A stretch of DNA of 64,000 nucleotides from Thermoguttaceae bacterium (GTDB lineage Bacteria; Planctomycetota; Planctomycetia; Pirellulales; Thermoguttaceae). A program made the translations under genes and the position numbers. The DNA lies in contig JAFQXE010000033.1 of the NCBI GenBank assembly GCA_017407125.1, positions 1-64,000 of the forward strand. The letters are read 5' to 3'. This document shows, piece by piece, positions 1 to 7,733 of the stretch (its first letter is position 1; the number at the start of each line of letters is the position of its first letter). The notes beneath the pieces were generated by a model. The model searched no databases. It was given only the letters and a program-made list of their open reading frames with translations, and was not told the origin of the DNA.

Positions 1-277
1 ATTTTTGGAAGCTTACGCCGCAAAGCGAACAACGTGAGCGATTATTGGCAAACACAGGCGAGCCGGGGTGCGTTAGCCCCCGGGCAGCGAGGCGAACGCC
101 GTTCGCCGCCAACCGCTTTAGCGGTTGACTTTTAATAGCCGGCGGTTTCAACCGCCGGTACAATAAACGTAAACACTCCCTTTTAATCGAGTCAACCTTT
201 TTTCTCTCCCCCCCCGCAACGCGGGGGGGAGAGAAAAAAAGAATTTTGTCGATGATTTTTTATTGTCGCGTCGCGAT

Positions 278-690
278 CCGTGGGTTAAAACCCACGGCTA
301 ATAAGAGTGAACCGCTAGCGCGGTTCCTATCGATAGCAAGACAAAGGGTTATTTCGCTCCCATCCGTGGGTTAAAACCCATGGCTAATAAGAGTGAACCG
401 CTAACGCGGTTCCTATCGATAACAAGACAAGAGATTATTCCGCGCCCCGTCCGTGGGTTAAAACCCACGGCTAATAAGACTGAACCGCTAACGCGGTTCT
501 GATGATAGCGAAACAAAAGATTATTGTATTGCCAATTTCGAAAGCGAACAACGTGAGCGGGTTTTGGCAAACGCGCGGGAGCGCGGATTGGGAGCGGCGC
601 CTCGCCGCCCCACGGCTAATAAGAGTGAACCGCTAACGCAGTTCTGACGATTGCAAGACAAGGGATTTTTGTCGCACCTTCCGTGGGTTT
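278..690. repeat. Tandem array of ~86-bp double-palindrome units
   Basis: Units begin at about 278, 364 and 451 with CCGTGGGTTAAAACCCACGG or a one-base variant, continue with CTAATAAGAGTGAACCGC, and end in a variable tail before the next unit. The last unit is split by an insertion of the GC-rich repeat at about 528-613, so the insertion is younger than the array. Function is unknown; no transposase lies next to it. Confidence 0.85.
528..617 (-). repeat. GC-rich interspersed repeat, copy A
   Basis: Read on the minus strand this matches segments at about 17703-17775 and 62446-62520. All share GGCGAGGCGCCGC, then CCGCGCTCCCGCGCG or a close variant, then CCCGCTCCCGTTGGTCGCTT or a variant. Another partial, diverged copy may lie at 14-110. 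It has internal palindromes and no coding capacity. Confidence 0.7.
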
Positions 691-874
691 CAATCCACAG
701 AGGCAATAGTTTTATTTAATACGAAAAACACGATTTTTTTGAAAACACGAAAAACACATAATAAACGAATAACACGAAAAAATCAATTTTAAAATCCTTT
801 CGTCTTTTTCGATTCATTCGTGTATTTCGTGTTTAAAAAACAATAAATACGCATTACACATTACGAATTATCCC

Positions 875-2302
875 ATGAAAATACTTTACGGAAAAAACAA
901 ATCGATTTCTCTGGACGTTCCTTCGTCCTGTCTGGTTGTATCCAATCCTGCTGGAAGCGAGCTGAGCGTAGAACAGCTTGCTCAGGACGCGGTTTCTCAT
1001 CCGCTTGGTCTTCCTGGATTGTCAAACTGTTTTACTGCCGACGATTCCGTCGCTATCGCGTTGGGAGAAGGCGTCGTTCATCAGGACGAAATCCTGCCGG
1101 TTTTGATTGACCAGCTTTTGCTCAACGGAATTCAGAAAGAGAAAATCACGCTGGTCGTTTTTGGCGGCAAGACTCGAGACGGCTCCTCGAGCGACGATTT
1201 CAAGCCGTTTTCGCCTGACTCGCCGTTGTCGAAATATAACGTTCACGTTCATTACACAGATCAGCCGCAGGCATACACGATTGTATCCGCCATGGAATCC
1301 GGCGAGCCGCTGGCGTTCGTTCGACCAATTGTTGAAGCGGACGTTGTCATTCCCGTCGGGGTTGCTGATCCGGTGTCGTGCGCGTCTCCGTGGTCGTCTC
1401 GTTTTGGGGTCTTTTCGAGCGTTTACCCTCGCTTTTCGATGAAAGAGGCGCATGAGCGTTTTGAACATCCGTCTGTCTTCGGTTTAGACGCTCCAGACGA
1501 ATCACAGGACGTCCCGGACGACGTTCGAGACAACATCTCCAACAAACGCCGAACGGCTCAGGACGAAATCGACGACCTGGAAGAAATGGCGCGGATTCAA
1601 TGGGAAGAAGGGGAATTGTCTCGGAGTAAGGAAGAGCGTCGGGCGTTCAACGACAGCTCTGACCGCGAAGACGAAATCAGCGACCGCGAGAAGTTCAGTC
1701 TGACTCGTACAAAACTGGCGGAGGAAGCGCGCCAAGCGGGCTGGGAACTGGGTGTTGTTCTGCTCATGGAAATTGTTCCAGGCGCGGGAGACGCAGTGGC
1801 AAACATTGTTTTTGGAACTCCGGATCGCGTTGAGAAAGAAGTTGAACGTATTCATTCCGTCTGCGTCAAGGAGTTTGATAAAAGCATTGTTTCTGGAATT
1901 GGCAAGCTGAAGTTTTCCAGAAAGCCAAAGCAGATTCTTTGCGCTGTCGGAGGCGATGAAAATCGTCAAACGTGGCTTAACGCGATAGAAGCGTTGGAAA
2001 CTGCCGCAGAAAAGGGAACAGAAAACAGCGCCATATACTTATGTGCAGATATTTCCCAGCCTGTCGGGGCGGGTTTTAAGGTCGTTATGGACGGCTCCGA
2101 TCTTTTGGCGGGCGCGATTTCCTCTGTGGCGTCGACGCTGTACTCCGAGCGTTTTCCGGACTCTTTGCTGGCTCTTCGCTGGCTGCGGCTGGTCGATCGC
2201 CATCGGATTTTCTGGCTTTCCAATCTCGACTCAGAAACAATAGAGAAATTAGGCGCCGTCCCGGTCGAGTCGGTTGACCAGCTTCAAAGGGCGCTAAAAT
2301 AG
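875..2302 (+). CDS. LarA-like (DUF2088) protein, probably not a lactate racemase
   Basis: The N-terminal half (about residues 1-200) follows the fold pattern of the nickel-pincer lactate racemase LarA N-terminal domain: an early GEGVVHQDEILP segment, a VVFGGKTRDG strand-loop, and an EADVVIPVGVADPVSC segment. In LarA the stretch after the last of these carries the His and the Lys that bind the pincer cofactor in an H..aGySGG.K context. Here the corresponding region reads CASPWSSRFGVFSS and lacks that Lys, so racemase activity is doubtful. Residues about 200-280 are strongly charged and probably helical. The C-terminal part (about 320-475) again resembles the LarA family C-terminal domain. It stands alone, preceded by a repeat cassette. 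Family assignment is from memory of motifs; role unknown. Confidence 0.6.
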   Translation: MKILYGKNKSISLDVPSSCLVVSNPAGSELSVEQLAQDAVSHPLGLPGLSNCFTADDSVAIALGEGVVHQDEILPVLIDQLLLNGIQKEKITLVVFGGKTRDGSSSDDFKPFSPDSPLSKYNVHVHYTDQPQAYTIVSAMESGEPLAFVRPIVEADVVIPVGVADPVSCASPWSSRFGVFSSVYPRFSMKEAHERFEHPSVFGLDAPDESQDVPDDVRDNISNKRRTAQDEIDDLEEMARIQWEEGELSRSKEERRAFNDSSDREDEISDREKFSLTRTKLAEEARQAGWELGVVLLMEIVPGAGDAVANIVFGTPDRVEKEVERIHSVCVKEFDKSIVSGIGKLKFSRKPKQILCAVGGDENRQTWLNAIEALETAAEKGTENSAIYLCADISQPVGAGFKVVMDGSDLLAGAISSVASTLYSERFPDSLLALRWLRLVDRHRIFWLSNLDSETIEKLGAVPVESVDQLQRALK

Positions 2303-2652
2303 AAATTATTCTGATTTTAACGATTTTTTAATGAAAAATTTTAACATTTTTTAAAATCCCTGTTGACAAGGATTATTTATATGGTATACTAATGATAACG
2401 TATATTTAATATTTAGTAGTACACTATAATTTTTTATATGCGGTTATTGTTGGAAACTATCATATTCAAAATACCGTCAGCCCTTGTTTATATTTTATTT
2501 CAAGATTATAACATTGTGAGAAAAGGGGTTGCAGCTTTTCGAATTTGAGAATTTTCCTGGTTTAACCTTCTGGAGAATTTCACAGGACGCTTAATAAAAA
2601 GTTAGTGTATTAAGTTTTCTGATGAAGGGTATAACTTTCAGGAGTTGTACAA
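2303..2652. other. AT-rich intergenic leader upstream of the XylR-type gene
   Basis: No open frame of note. It holds a clear promoter (2363-2390) followed by a leader of about 250 nt that is AT-rich in its first half. No terminator hairpin or recognised riboswitch was seen. The long leader leaves room for regulation, but nothing specific can be read. Confidence 0.6.
2363..2390 (+). promoter_or_regulatory. Sigma70-type promoter for the XylR-type regulator
   Basis: A consensus -35 TTGACA (2363-2368) and a near-consensus -10 TATACT (2385-2390) are separated by 16 bp. Transcription would start near 2397, about 255 nt before the start codon at 2653. Confidence 0.75.
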
Positions 2653-3879
2653 ATGAAAAAAGCATACAGACAAATATTGGTTTTGTCAGAAACGTCTCGC
2701 GCCTTTGGTTGTGACGTTTTGCGAGGAATTCAGCATTTTGTTCAGAAGCAGGAGCAGACAGAGGGCGCGATTCCCTGGCGGATTACTTTTGAGGATCGCG
2801 GTTTGACCGACGAATTGCCAGTCGATTTCGATTCCTGGAAGGGAGACGGGATTCTTTCCCGATCGGTGTCTCCGGAGATGTACAAAAAGCTTCTTAAAAA
2901 GAAAAAGCCCATCGTGGAACTCTTTGGCGACCAGATTTCTCTTTTCCCGGAGGTTTGCACCGACGAGGAAGCGTCCGCTAAAATGGCAGCGGAGCATTTT
3001 CGCAGCCGCGGATTAAAGCATCTGGGCTTTTACGCCTACGGAACGCCGTGGTGGATAACGATTCGGCGGGATCTGTTTGTTGATCAGGCTCGCGAAATGA
3101 ATATGAGCTGCAGCGTAAGCCCAGACTGCATCGGGGAAACGCAGGCGGAAACGTCTTATCCGCGGTGGAAAGAAGGGTATCGGAAATCCATGTCCGATTG
3201 GCTTCTTTCGCTTCCCAAGCCGGTCGGCATCTGGTGCGCGGCGGACATTCAGGCGCTCAAGCTGACTCAAGCCTGCCGCGAGTTGGGGCTTTCCATTCCG
3301 GATCAGGTGGCTATTCTCGGAACAGGAAACGACTCGCTTCTGTGCAACATGACAACGCCCAATCTTTCCAGCCTGGATATAAACGGAGAGGAAGTCGGAT
3401 TCGCAGCCGCCAAGCTCCTGGAAGAGCGGATTGAGGAATACGAAAAGACAGGCAAGTTCAGCGGTTCGATATCGAAAAACCGACAGTTTCCGCCGATTAA
3501 GATCAAGCCGACGGGGATTGTAACTCGCATGTCAACGGATATGATCGCCATCGAGAACGCAGACTGCGCCAAGGCTCTGAAGCTCATTCGAGAGCATTAC
3601 CACGAAGACGTTTCCGCAAAATGGATCGCCAGCGAAGTAGGCGTATCGCGCAGCACGTTAGACCGTCTTTTCCGTTCGCTGATCGGGCATTCCGTTGAAA
3701 AAGAAATCTATCGTCTCCGCATTGCGCTGGCGGAAAAACTTCTTCGGGAAACGGACTTTTCCGTCAACGAAGTTGCGGCTAAAACGGGCTTCGACCGGGT
3801 TGAATACTTCGTCCGCTCGTTCAAAAAGATTTTCGGCGACCCGCCCCAGAAATACCGCAACCGCTGCAAGGTAAAATAG
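2653..3879 (+). CDS. XylR-type transcriptional regulator (LacI-like sensor plus AraC HTH)
   Basis: This 408-residue protein joins a sugar-binding LacI/GalR-type sensor (about residues 5-285; it opens with QILVLSETSRAFGCDVLRGI and includes IWCAADIQALKLTQACRELG and VAILGTGND) to a C-terminal AraC-family pair of helix-turn-helix motifs (about 305-405; WIASEVGVSRSTLDRLF and VNEVAAKTGFDRVEYFVRSF). This is the architecture of E. coli XylR and of many planctomycete paralogues, which activate or repress sugar-use genes in response to a bound sugar. The ligand here is unknown. There is no adjacent sugar operon; the next gene, on the opposite strand, encodes a lipoprotein with a rhamnose-mutarotase-like domain, which hints at deoxy-sugar metabolism. 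The stop codon TAG is the first triplet of a 7-bp repeat array. Confidence 0.88.
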   Translation: MKKAYRQILVLSETSRAFGCDVLRGIQHFVQKQEQTEGAIPWRITFEDRGLTDELPVDFDSWKGDGILSRSVSPEMYKKLLKKKKPIVELFGDQISLFPEVCTDEEASAKMAAEHFRSRGLKHLGFYAYGTPWWITIRRDLFVDQAREMNMSCSVSPDCIGETQAETSYPRWKEGYRKSMSDWLLSLPKPVGIWCAADIQALKLTQACRELGLSIPDQVAILGTGNDSLLCNMTTPNLSSLDINGEEVGFAAAKLLEERIEEYEKTGKFSGSISKNRQFPPIKIKPTGIVTRMSTDMIAIENADCAKALKLIREHYHEDVSAKWIASEVGVSRSTLDRLFRSLIGHSVEKEIYRLRIALAEKLLRETDFSVNEVAAKTGFDRVEYFVRSFKKIFGDPPQKYRNRCKVK

Positions 3880-3940
3880 GCAGTAGGCAAGAGGCAGTAG
3901 GCAGTAGGGAAATCTTTACTACTGCCTACTGCCTTTTTTA
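3877..3940 (+). terminator. Terminator hairpin built from 7-bp repeats
   Basis: Directly at the stop codon of the XylR-type gene lie direct heptads of the form GGCAGTA, then a short loop, then the same heptads inverted (TACTGCC twice), followed by a run of T. The result is a long stem with a T tract, which is the form of an intrinsic terminator. It is unusual because the stem is made of the dispersed heptad repeat rather than unique sequence. Confidence 0.7.
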
Positions 3941-4011
3941 ATCATCAAATCAACGGAAGGCATTAGTTTAGACAATAGGAAATGGCGTAGTTTTAAATTC
4001 GCCGAAGGCGA

Positions 4012-4046
4012 ACTACTATTGCCTACTGCCTATTGCCTACGGCCTC
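4012..4046. repeat. Heptad repeat array overlapping a coding end
   Basis: Tandem TATTGCC/TACTGCC heptads. On the minus strand they encode the last residues (AVGNRQ) and the TAG stop of the RhaM-domain lipoprotein, so its natural C-terminus has probably been replaced by repeat sequence. The flank at 3950-4012 holds the palindromic core TTCGCCGAAGGCGAA. Confidence 0.75.
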
Positions 4047-4676
4047 GTCTTCCTTCTCTTCCCCGTCTCTGTTTTCTAACGGCAGATAGAGAATTTCGTC
4101 GCCGGAGAGCGACCACTGAATCAAGCCGCCTTCGCCGGTTTTGCCGGCTACGGGAATTTGACATTCTTCGCAGGCGTTGTTCCATTCGATAAAGTCCTGG
4201 TTTCTCGTCAGGTCGAGCCAGTCCAGCTCGTAGTTCTGACCAATGTATTCAAAGGTTCTGATCGCGTAGTAGCTGGTATCGACTTTGACCAGGAAGACGG
4301 ACAGGTTTCGGACGTTTGCGTTTTTCATTGCCTCCATGACCTGGGCGGGAACGCTCTTGTTGAGAAGCATAAACCGTTCGACCGATTCGGGAAGGGTTTC
4401 TTTTTTGGCGGAAACGTCGAGCATCTTTTCTTTAGCGGCTTTCGCCAACTTGTCAAGCGATTCCTTACCGAGCTTTTCCTGAAGCTGCTCCAGAGGCGTG
4501 AGCATCCCGTCTTCCGTATTGAGGCACAAAATGTCACAATGTCGCTGCAAGCGAACCCCCGGTTCAACGGGAACGAACGGCTCTTGAACCTGTTCCGGTT
4601 CTTTTTCTTCGAAACAGCCGGCTGCGCCAATTAATACGACAACCGAAAACAACAGCAAAACAATATTTCGTTTCAT
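4023..4676 (-). CDS. Lipoprotein with an L-rhamnose mutarotase-like domain
   Basis: The 217-residue product starts with a lipoprotein signal peptide (hydrophobic residues 5-20, lipobox GAAGC with Cys21). Residues about 40-190 follow the RhaM/DUF718 pattern: an early RHCDILCLN strand, the helix PAQVMEAMKNANVRNLSVFL, then FEYIGQNYELDWLDL and a W..ACEECQIPV end, which is typical of mutarotase-like proteins. Classical RhaM is a cytoplasmic protein of about 104 residues that interconverts rhamnose anomers. The secreted lipid-anchored form and an inserted charged segment (about 55-95) are unusual, so catalysis is uncertain. The last six residues and the stop come from a heptad repeat array. Homology is inferred from motif memory. 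Confidence 0.6.
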   Translation of the reverse strand: MKRNIVLLLFSVVVLIGAAGCFEEKEPEQVQEPFVPVEPGVRLQRHCDILCLNTEDGMLTPLEQLQEKLGKESLDKLAKAAKEKMLDVSAKKETLPESVERFMLLNKSVPAQVMEAMKNANVRNLSVFLVKVDTSYYAIRTFEYIGQNYELDWLDLTRNQDFIEWNNACEECQIPVAGKTGEGGLIQWSLSGDEILYLPLENRDGEEKEDEAVGNRQ

Positions 4677-4680
4677 TTCA

Positions 4681-4800
4681 ATATCTAGGGTTAGGATATA
4701 GGGGTTAGGGAGTAGGGAATAGGAGTTAGGGAGTAGAGATAAATTTAAATTCGCCGTAGTTGAATTACTACTCCCTATTCCCTATTTCCCATTCCCTATT
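4681..4800. repeat. Inverted heptad repeat arrays (GGGAGTA type)
   Basis: Direct heptads (GGGTTAG, GGGAGTA, GGGAATA) at 4688-4737 are followed by an AT-rich core (AATTTAAATTCGCCG) and inverted heptads (CTCCCTA, TTCCCTA) to about 4800. The array could fold into a long stem. Its right edge supplies the TAG stop of the ceramidase-like gene at 4796. Confidence 0.8.
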
Positions 4801-6316
4801 TACTATTAAACGCTCGTTCGATAGCTGCGACCGTTTCGTCTACGAGAATCTGTCCGCCTTCCGGACCAACGTAGTTGCTGGAAGGAACTGCTCCGTAGGC
4901 GCCGCCTTTGACTCCTTTTGCCGTTGGCAGGTAGCCGGAATATTCCCATGGACTCATTGTGAGCTGGAAAAGAAACGTCTGCATGGCTTTGGAACGTCCC
5001 TTGATCTGAATTCCGTAATCGACGTACAACTCGAACGTGTTCGTACAGAACGCCAGTTCTCCCAGACGCATAACGGAGATAAACGTTTTGTGCGTTGGAA
5101 CGCCATTTTTTTGCTGTCTTTCCCAGCGGTCAATCCCCAGCTGAAGCCAGGCAAGTCTGCCTTTGAAACGATCTTGGTGCGTTTGTTCGTACAGTTTTTG
5201 GAACTCTGCACGGCTTTTGAGGTCTTTTTCGTGTTCTTCATCTGTAATTTTTCGACCGGGAAGTTCAAGCGGAATGTACTCAAATGTAACAACCGGATTG
5301 GACTTTTTATCGGCCGCGATCAGGTCGTAAACGTCGTCAACCGCCTTGAGCAGTCGTCGCGCCATTTCCCCGGCGCGATCAAGCCCACGCATTTTTTGCA
5401 TTCGGAGTTCCGCTTCTTTTCGGTAACGGATGCCCGGCGTTTGATCTCCGGCAGCGCTGCAGAAGCCTAAAATCACGGCGTCTTTGCCGTACTTTTCTTT
5501 CAGCTGAGGACGCAGGTCGCCCCAGTAGTCAGCGTCGAGTTTGGACGTGATTTCGTTGCATTGTGACGGACATGCGACGTTAATAAGCATCGAAATCAGC
5601 TCGTCTTTTTCGTTCCAGAAGCACAGAACGTTTACGTCGGGGTCAGACTGGGTTTCCAGACCGCGAAATGTGGGAACGCTTGAATCCGCATTGTTAACCG
5701 TTGAGCCGTCTGAGAATACGCAGCCTCGGCAGAAACCAAGCGTTGCGAAACTCAACCCGAACCCGTATCGGGCGGGAACGCGAGAATCCCACGCCTTTTT
5801 GACCGCAGGAATAAGGCGGGCAAGCGTGAAAGTTCGGATTTCTGCAACGTTCATGAGATTCGGAACGTCGCCCACGTCTTTGGGGTCGATGTAGTAATTA
5901 GCGCCGGTGTGCGTGTGAGTACAGCTTAAACTCACGTTTTCCGGATTTATTTCCGGAAGGACTTTCTTCAGTTCTTCCCGGAAAGCGCGGCAAAAAACGT
6001 AAGAAACGCCGACTGCGTCGAAACTGATGTAAATCACAGGCGTACTGACGCCGTCTTTAACGGATTCCATCGCGACAATATTTGCCTCGACAGGAGTTCG
6101 GACTCCGTTTGAAACGCGCGTGAAATGCTGTCCCGGAAGTGTAACAGGACGGTCAGGCGTAATATCGACCGAAACGGCGCCAACGTAAAAGCCGTCGGGC
6201 TTAGGGGTTGGTTCTTCTTTCTTCTCTGATTCCTCTCCATTAACTTGAGAGGAAAGTACGCTGGTTGACAGCGTGGAAATGGCGGCGGTCTTTAAAAACG
6301 CTCGACGGGTTGTCAT
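4796..6316 (-). CDS. Neutral/alkaline ceramidase-like secreted hydrolase
   Basis: The 506-residue product begins with a twin-arginine signal (TTRRAFLKTAAIS, then a hydrophobic stretch to about residue 27), so it is probably exported folded by the Tat system. The mature part starts with FYVGAVSVDITPDRPVTLPG, which matches the opening of the neutral/alkaline non-lysosomal ceramidase N-terminal domain. It also has SCTHTHTGANYY, a likely metal ligand region of that family. True ceramidases exceed 650 residues and have a C-terminal Ig-like domain; this protein appears to contain only the catalytic domain. Such domain-only members are common in planctomycetes, often with unknown substrates. The stop codon overlaps a heptad array, and the start is preceded by another. 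No clear ribosome-binding site was seen. Confidence 0.8.
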   Translation of the reverse strand: MTTRRAFLKTAAISTLSTSVLSSQVNGEESEKKEEPTPKPDGFYVGAVSVDITPDRPVTLPGQHFTRVSNGVRTPVEANIVAMESVKDGVSTPVIYISFDAVGVSYVFCRAFREELKKVLPEINPENVSLSCTHTHTGANYYIDPKDVGDVPNLMNVAEIRTFTLARLIPAVKKAWDSRVPARYGFGLSFATLGFCRGCVFSDGSTVNNADSSVPTFRGLETQSDPDVNVLCFWNEKDELISMLINVACPSQCNEITSKLDADYWGDLRPQLKEKYGKDAVILGFCSAAGDQTPGIRYRKEAELRMQKMRGLDRAGEMARRLLKAVDDVYDLIAADKKSNPVVTFEYIPLELPGRKITDEEHEKDLKSRAEFQKLYEQTHQDRFKGRLAWLQLGIDRWERQQKNGVPTHKTFISVMRLGELAFCTNTFELYVDYGIQIKGRSKAMQTFLFQLTMSPWEYSGYLPTAKGVKGGAYGAVPSSNYVGPEGGQILVDETVAAIERAFNSK

Positions 6317-6317
6317 G

Positions 6318-6440
6318 AGAGGGAGTAGGGAGTAGGGAATAGGGAGTAGGGAATAGGGAGTAGTTAGTGGTTAGTAGTAAGTGAGAAGAGCGATTGCGAC
6401 AACTCCTCACTCTTCACTCCTCACTAATAAGCCAACTGCC
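6318..6440. repeat. Heptad repeat arrays between ceramidase-like gene and icd
   Basis: About nine consecutive 7-bp units (GGGAGTA, GGGAATA, then GTTAGTG and GTTAGTA variants) run from 6320 to 6385. A GCGATTGCG core follows, then inverted units (CTCCTCA, CTCTTCA) to about 6430. The unit sequence drifts along the array while the 7-bp period is kept. Confidence 0.8.
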
Positions 6441-6449
6441 TTTCCCGAA

Positions 6450-7547
6450 TTAATTCATTGCTTCGCAAATGGCGTCTGCCATTTCCTGCGTTCCGACGGC
6501 TGTCGGGTCGTCACGGTCAGGTTTGAGGTCGTATGTTACATTCTTGCCTTCGGCGATAACCTGGGCGACGGCGTTTTCGAGCTTGTCAGCAGCGGCGTTT
6601 TCACCCAGATGGCGAAGCATGAGCATGCCGGAAAGAATCAACGCTGTCGGGTTGACTTTATTGAGTCCCTTGTACTTGGGAGCGGAGCCGTGAGTCGCCT
6701 CAAAGACTGCGCCGTCGTCGCCGATGTTCGCGCCGGGCGCAACGCCCAAACCACCCACCAGTCCGGCGGCGAGGTCGGATAAAATGTCTCCGTAAAGGTT
6801 GGGCAGGCAGACGACGTCGTACAGTTCCGGTTTCTGAACCAGCTGCATGCACATGTTGTCGACGATGCGGTCTTCAAACTCGATTTGCGGATAACGTTCG
6901 GCAACCTTTCGGCACGTTGCCAGCCACAAACCGTCGCTGAACTTCATGATGTTCGCCTTGTGAACCGCCGTTACCTTTTTTCGGTTGTGAGAAACAGCGT
7001 AATCGAATGCGTATTTGATAATTCGCTCTGTTCCAGAGATGGAAATCGGCTTGATGGAAATGCCGGTTTCTTCGCGTCCGGATCGAATCGGACGGTTGGG
7101 CGACATCTGATTGACGAAGTCGTAAATCTTCTCGCATTCTTCCGTTCCTTGTTCGAATTCTACGCCGGCGTAGAGGTCTTCCGTATTCTCTCGAACGATA
7201 ACCAAGTCAACCGGGACGGACGAGAAATAGCTTCTCACGCCGGGATAATACTTGCACGGACGCAGACAACAGTATAGCCCCAGCGCCTGACGCAGATGGA
7301 CGTTAATCGACCGGAACCCGGTTCCGACAGGCGTGGTAATGGGGGCTTTGAGAGCGCATTTCGTCCGCTTGACGGATTCCATAACGGATTCCGGCAGCGG
7401 CGTGCCGCACTTTTCCATGATGTCGATGCCAGCTTCCTGAACGTCCCAATTAATCTTAACGCCTGTTGCGTCGACGCAGCGACGCGCCGCTTCCGCCAGT
7501 TCCGGACCGGTTCCGTCCCCGCGAATCAATGTTACTTCGTATGCCAT
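6450..7547 (-). CDS. icd: NAD-type isocitrate dehydrogenase family protein
   Basis: This 365-residue enzyme belongs to the isocitrate/isopropylmalate dehydrogenase family and would oxidise and decarboxylate isocitrate to 2-oxoglutarate in the TCA cycle. It opens with [13 protein letters not shown]. The substrate loop [18 protein letters not shown] has the Ser-containing arrangement of isocitrate dehydrogenases rather than the isopropylmalate type. It then has the metal-binding [19 protein letters not shown] and [11 protein letters not shown] near the cofactor site. The length fits the short, eukaryote-like IDH3 group. It has no operon partner; heptad repeats lie on both sides. Substrate assignment (isocitrate versus isopropylmalate or homoisocitrate) is by motif only. 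Confidence 0.82.
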   Translation of the reverse strand: MAYEVTLIRGDGTGPELAEAARRCVDATGVKINWDVQEAGIDIMEKCGTPLPESVMESVKRTKCALKAPITTPVGTGFRSINVHLRQALGLYCCLRPCKYYPGVRSYFSSVPVDLVIVRENTEDLYAGVEFEQGTEECEKIYDFVNQMSPNRPIRSGREETGISIKPISISGTERIIKYAFDYAVSHNRKKVTAVHKANIMKFSDGLWLATCRKVAERYPQIEFEDRIVDNMCMQLVQKPELYDVVCLPNLYGDILSDLAAGLVGGLGVAPGANIGDDGAVFEATHGSAPKYKGLNKVNPTALILSGMLMLRHLGENAAADKLENAVAQVIAEGKNVTYDLKPDRDDPTAVGTQEMADAICEAMN

Positions 7548-7561
7548 GGTGATGTGAGTGG

Positions 7562-7733
7562 TAAATTATCAATTAGCAATTGAACGGCGCACTGCGCCGT
7601 AAAACTAACGCTATTATATTATAGAATTAAATTACGTCAAGGGCAAACGGGATTTGTATAGAATTAGCAATTATCAATTGCTGAAGCGCTTCGCGCTAAT
7701 TGCTAATTGACAATTGCTAATTGCTAATTATCA
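7562..7733. repeat. AATTAGC-type heptad arrays flanking a palindromic core
   Basis: Tandem AATTAGC units and their complements (TAATTGC) lie at 7566-7580 and 7664-7732, around the cores GGCGCACTGCGCC and AAGCGCTTCGCGCTAATT. They fill the gap between icd and the UbiD-family gene. The same family occurs near 9630-9710, 46936-46966, 47078-47143 and 58597-58632. Confidence 0.8.

Larger units (their letters stand above)
1..874. repeat. Intergenic cassette of palindromic repeats
   Basis: No gene is supported here. From left to right the stretch holds GC-rich palindromes (about 60-165, for example AACCGCTTTAGCGGTT), a long perfect hairpin at 198-240 (pyrimidine arm, CGCAACGC loop, purine arm), and about four tandem units of 86-87 bp starting near 278, 364 and 451, with a broken fourth ending near 690. 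Each unit carries two palindromes, GTGGGTTAAAACCCAC and GAACCGCTAACGCGGTTC. A different GC-rich repeat (about 528-613) interrupts the third/fourth unit. The region 716-840 is AT-rich with inverted copies of ACACGAAAAACAC. Short open frames on the minus strand only translate the repeats. Confidence 0.85.

Noticed and set aside
278..690. CRISPR array
   Set aside because: The 86-bp units are contiguous, without unique spacers, and no cas gene is near.
349..706. Two small minus-strand frames in the first 700 bases
   Set aside because: They translate the tandem palindromic repeats and end in repeat sequence.
1022..1468. 148-codon minus-strand frame inside the LarA-like gene
   Set aside because: Arg-rich shadow of the plus-strand coding sequence with no family features.
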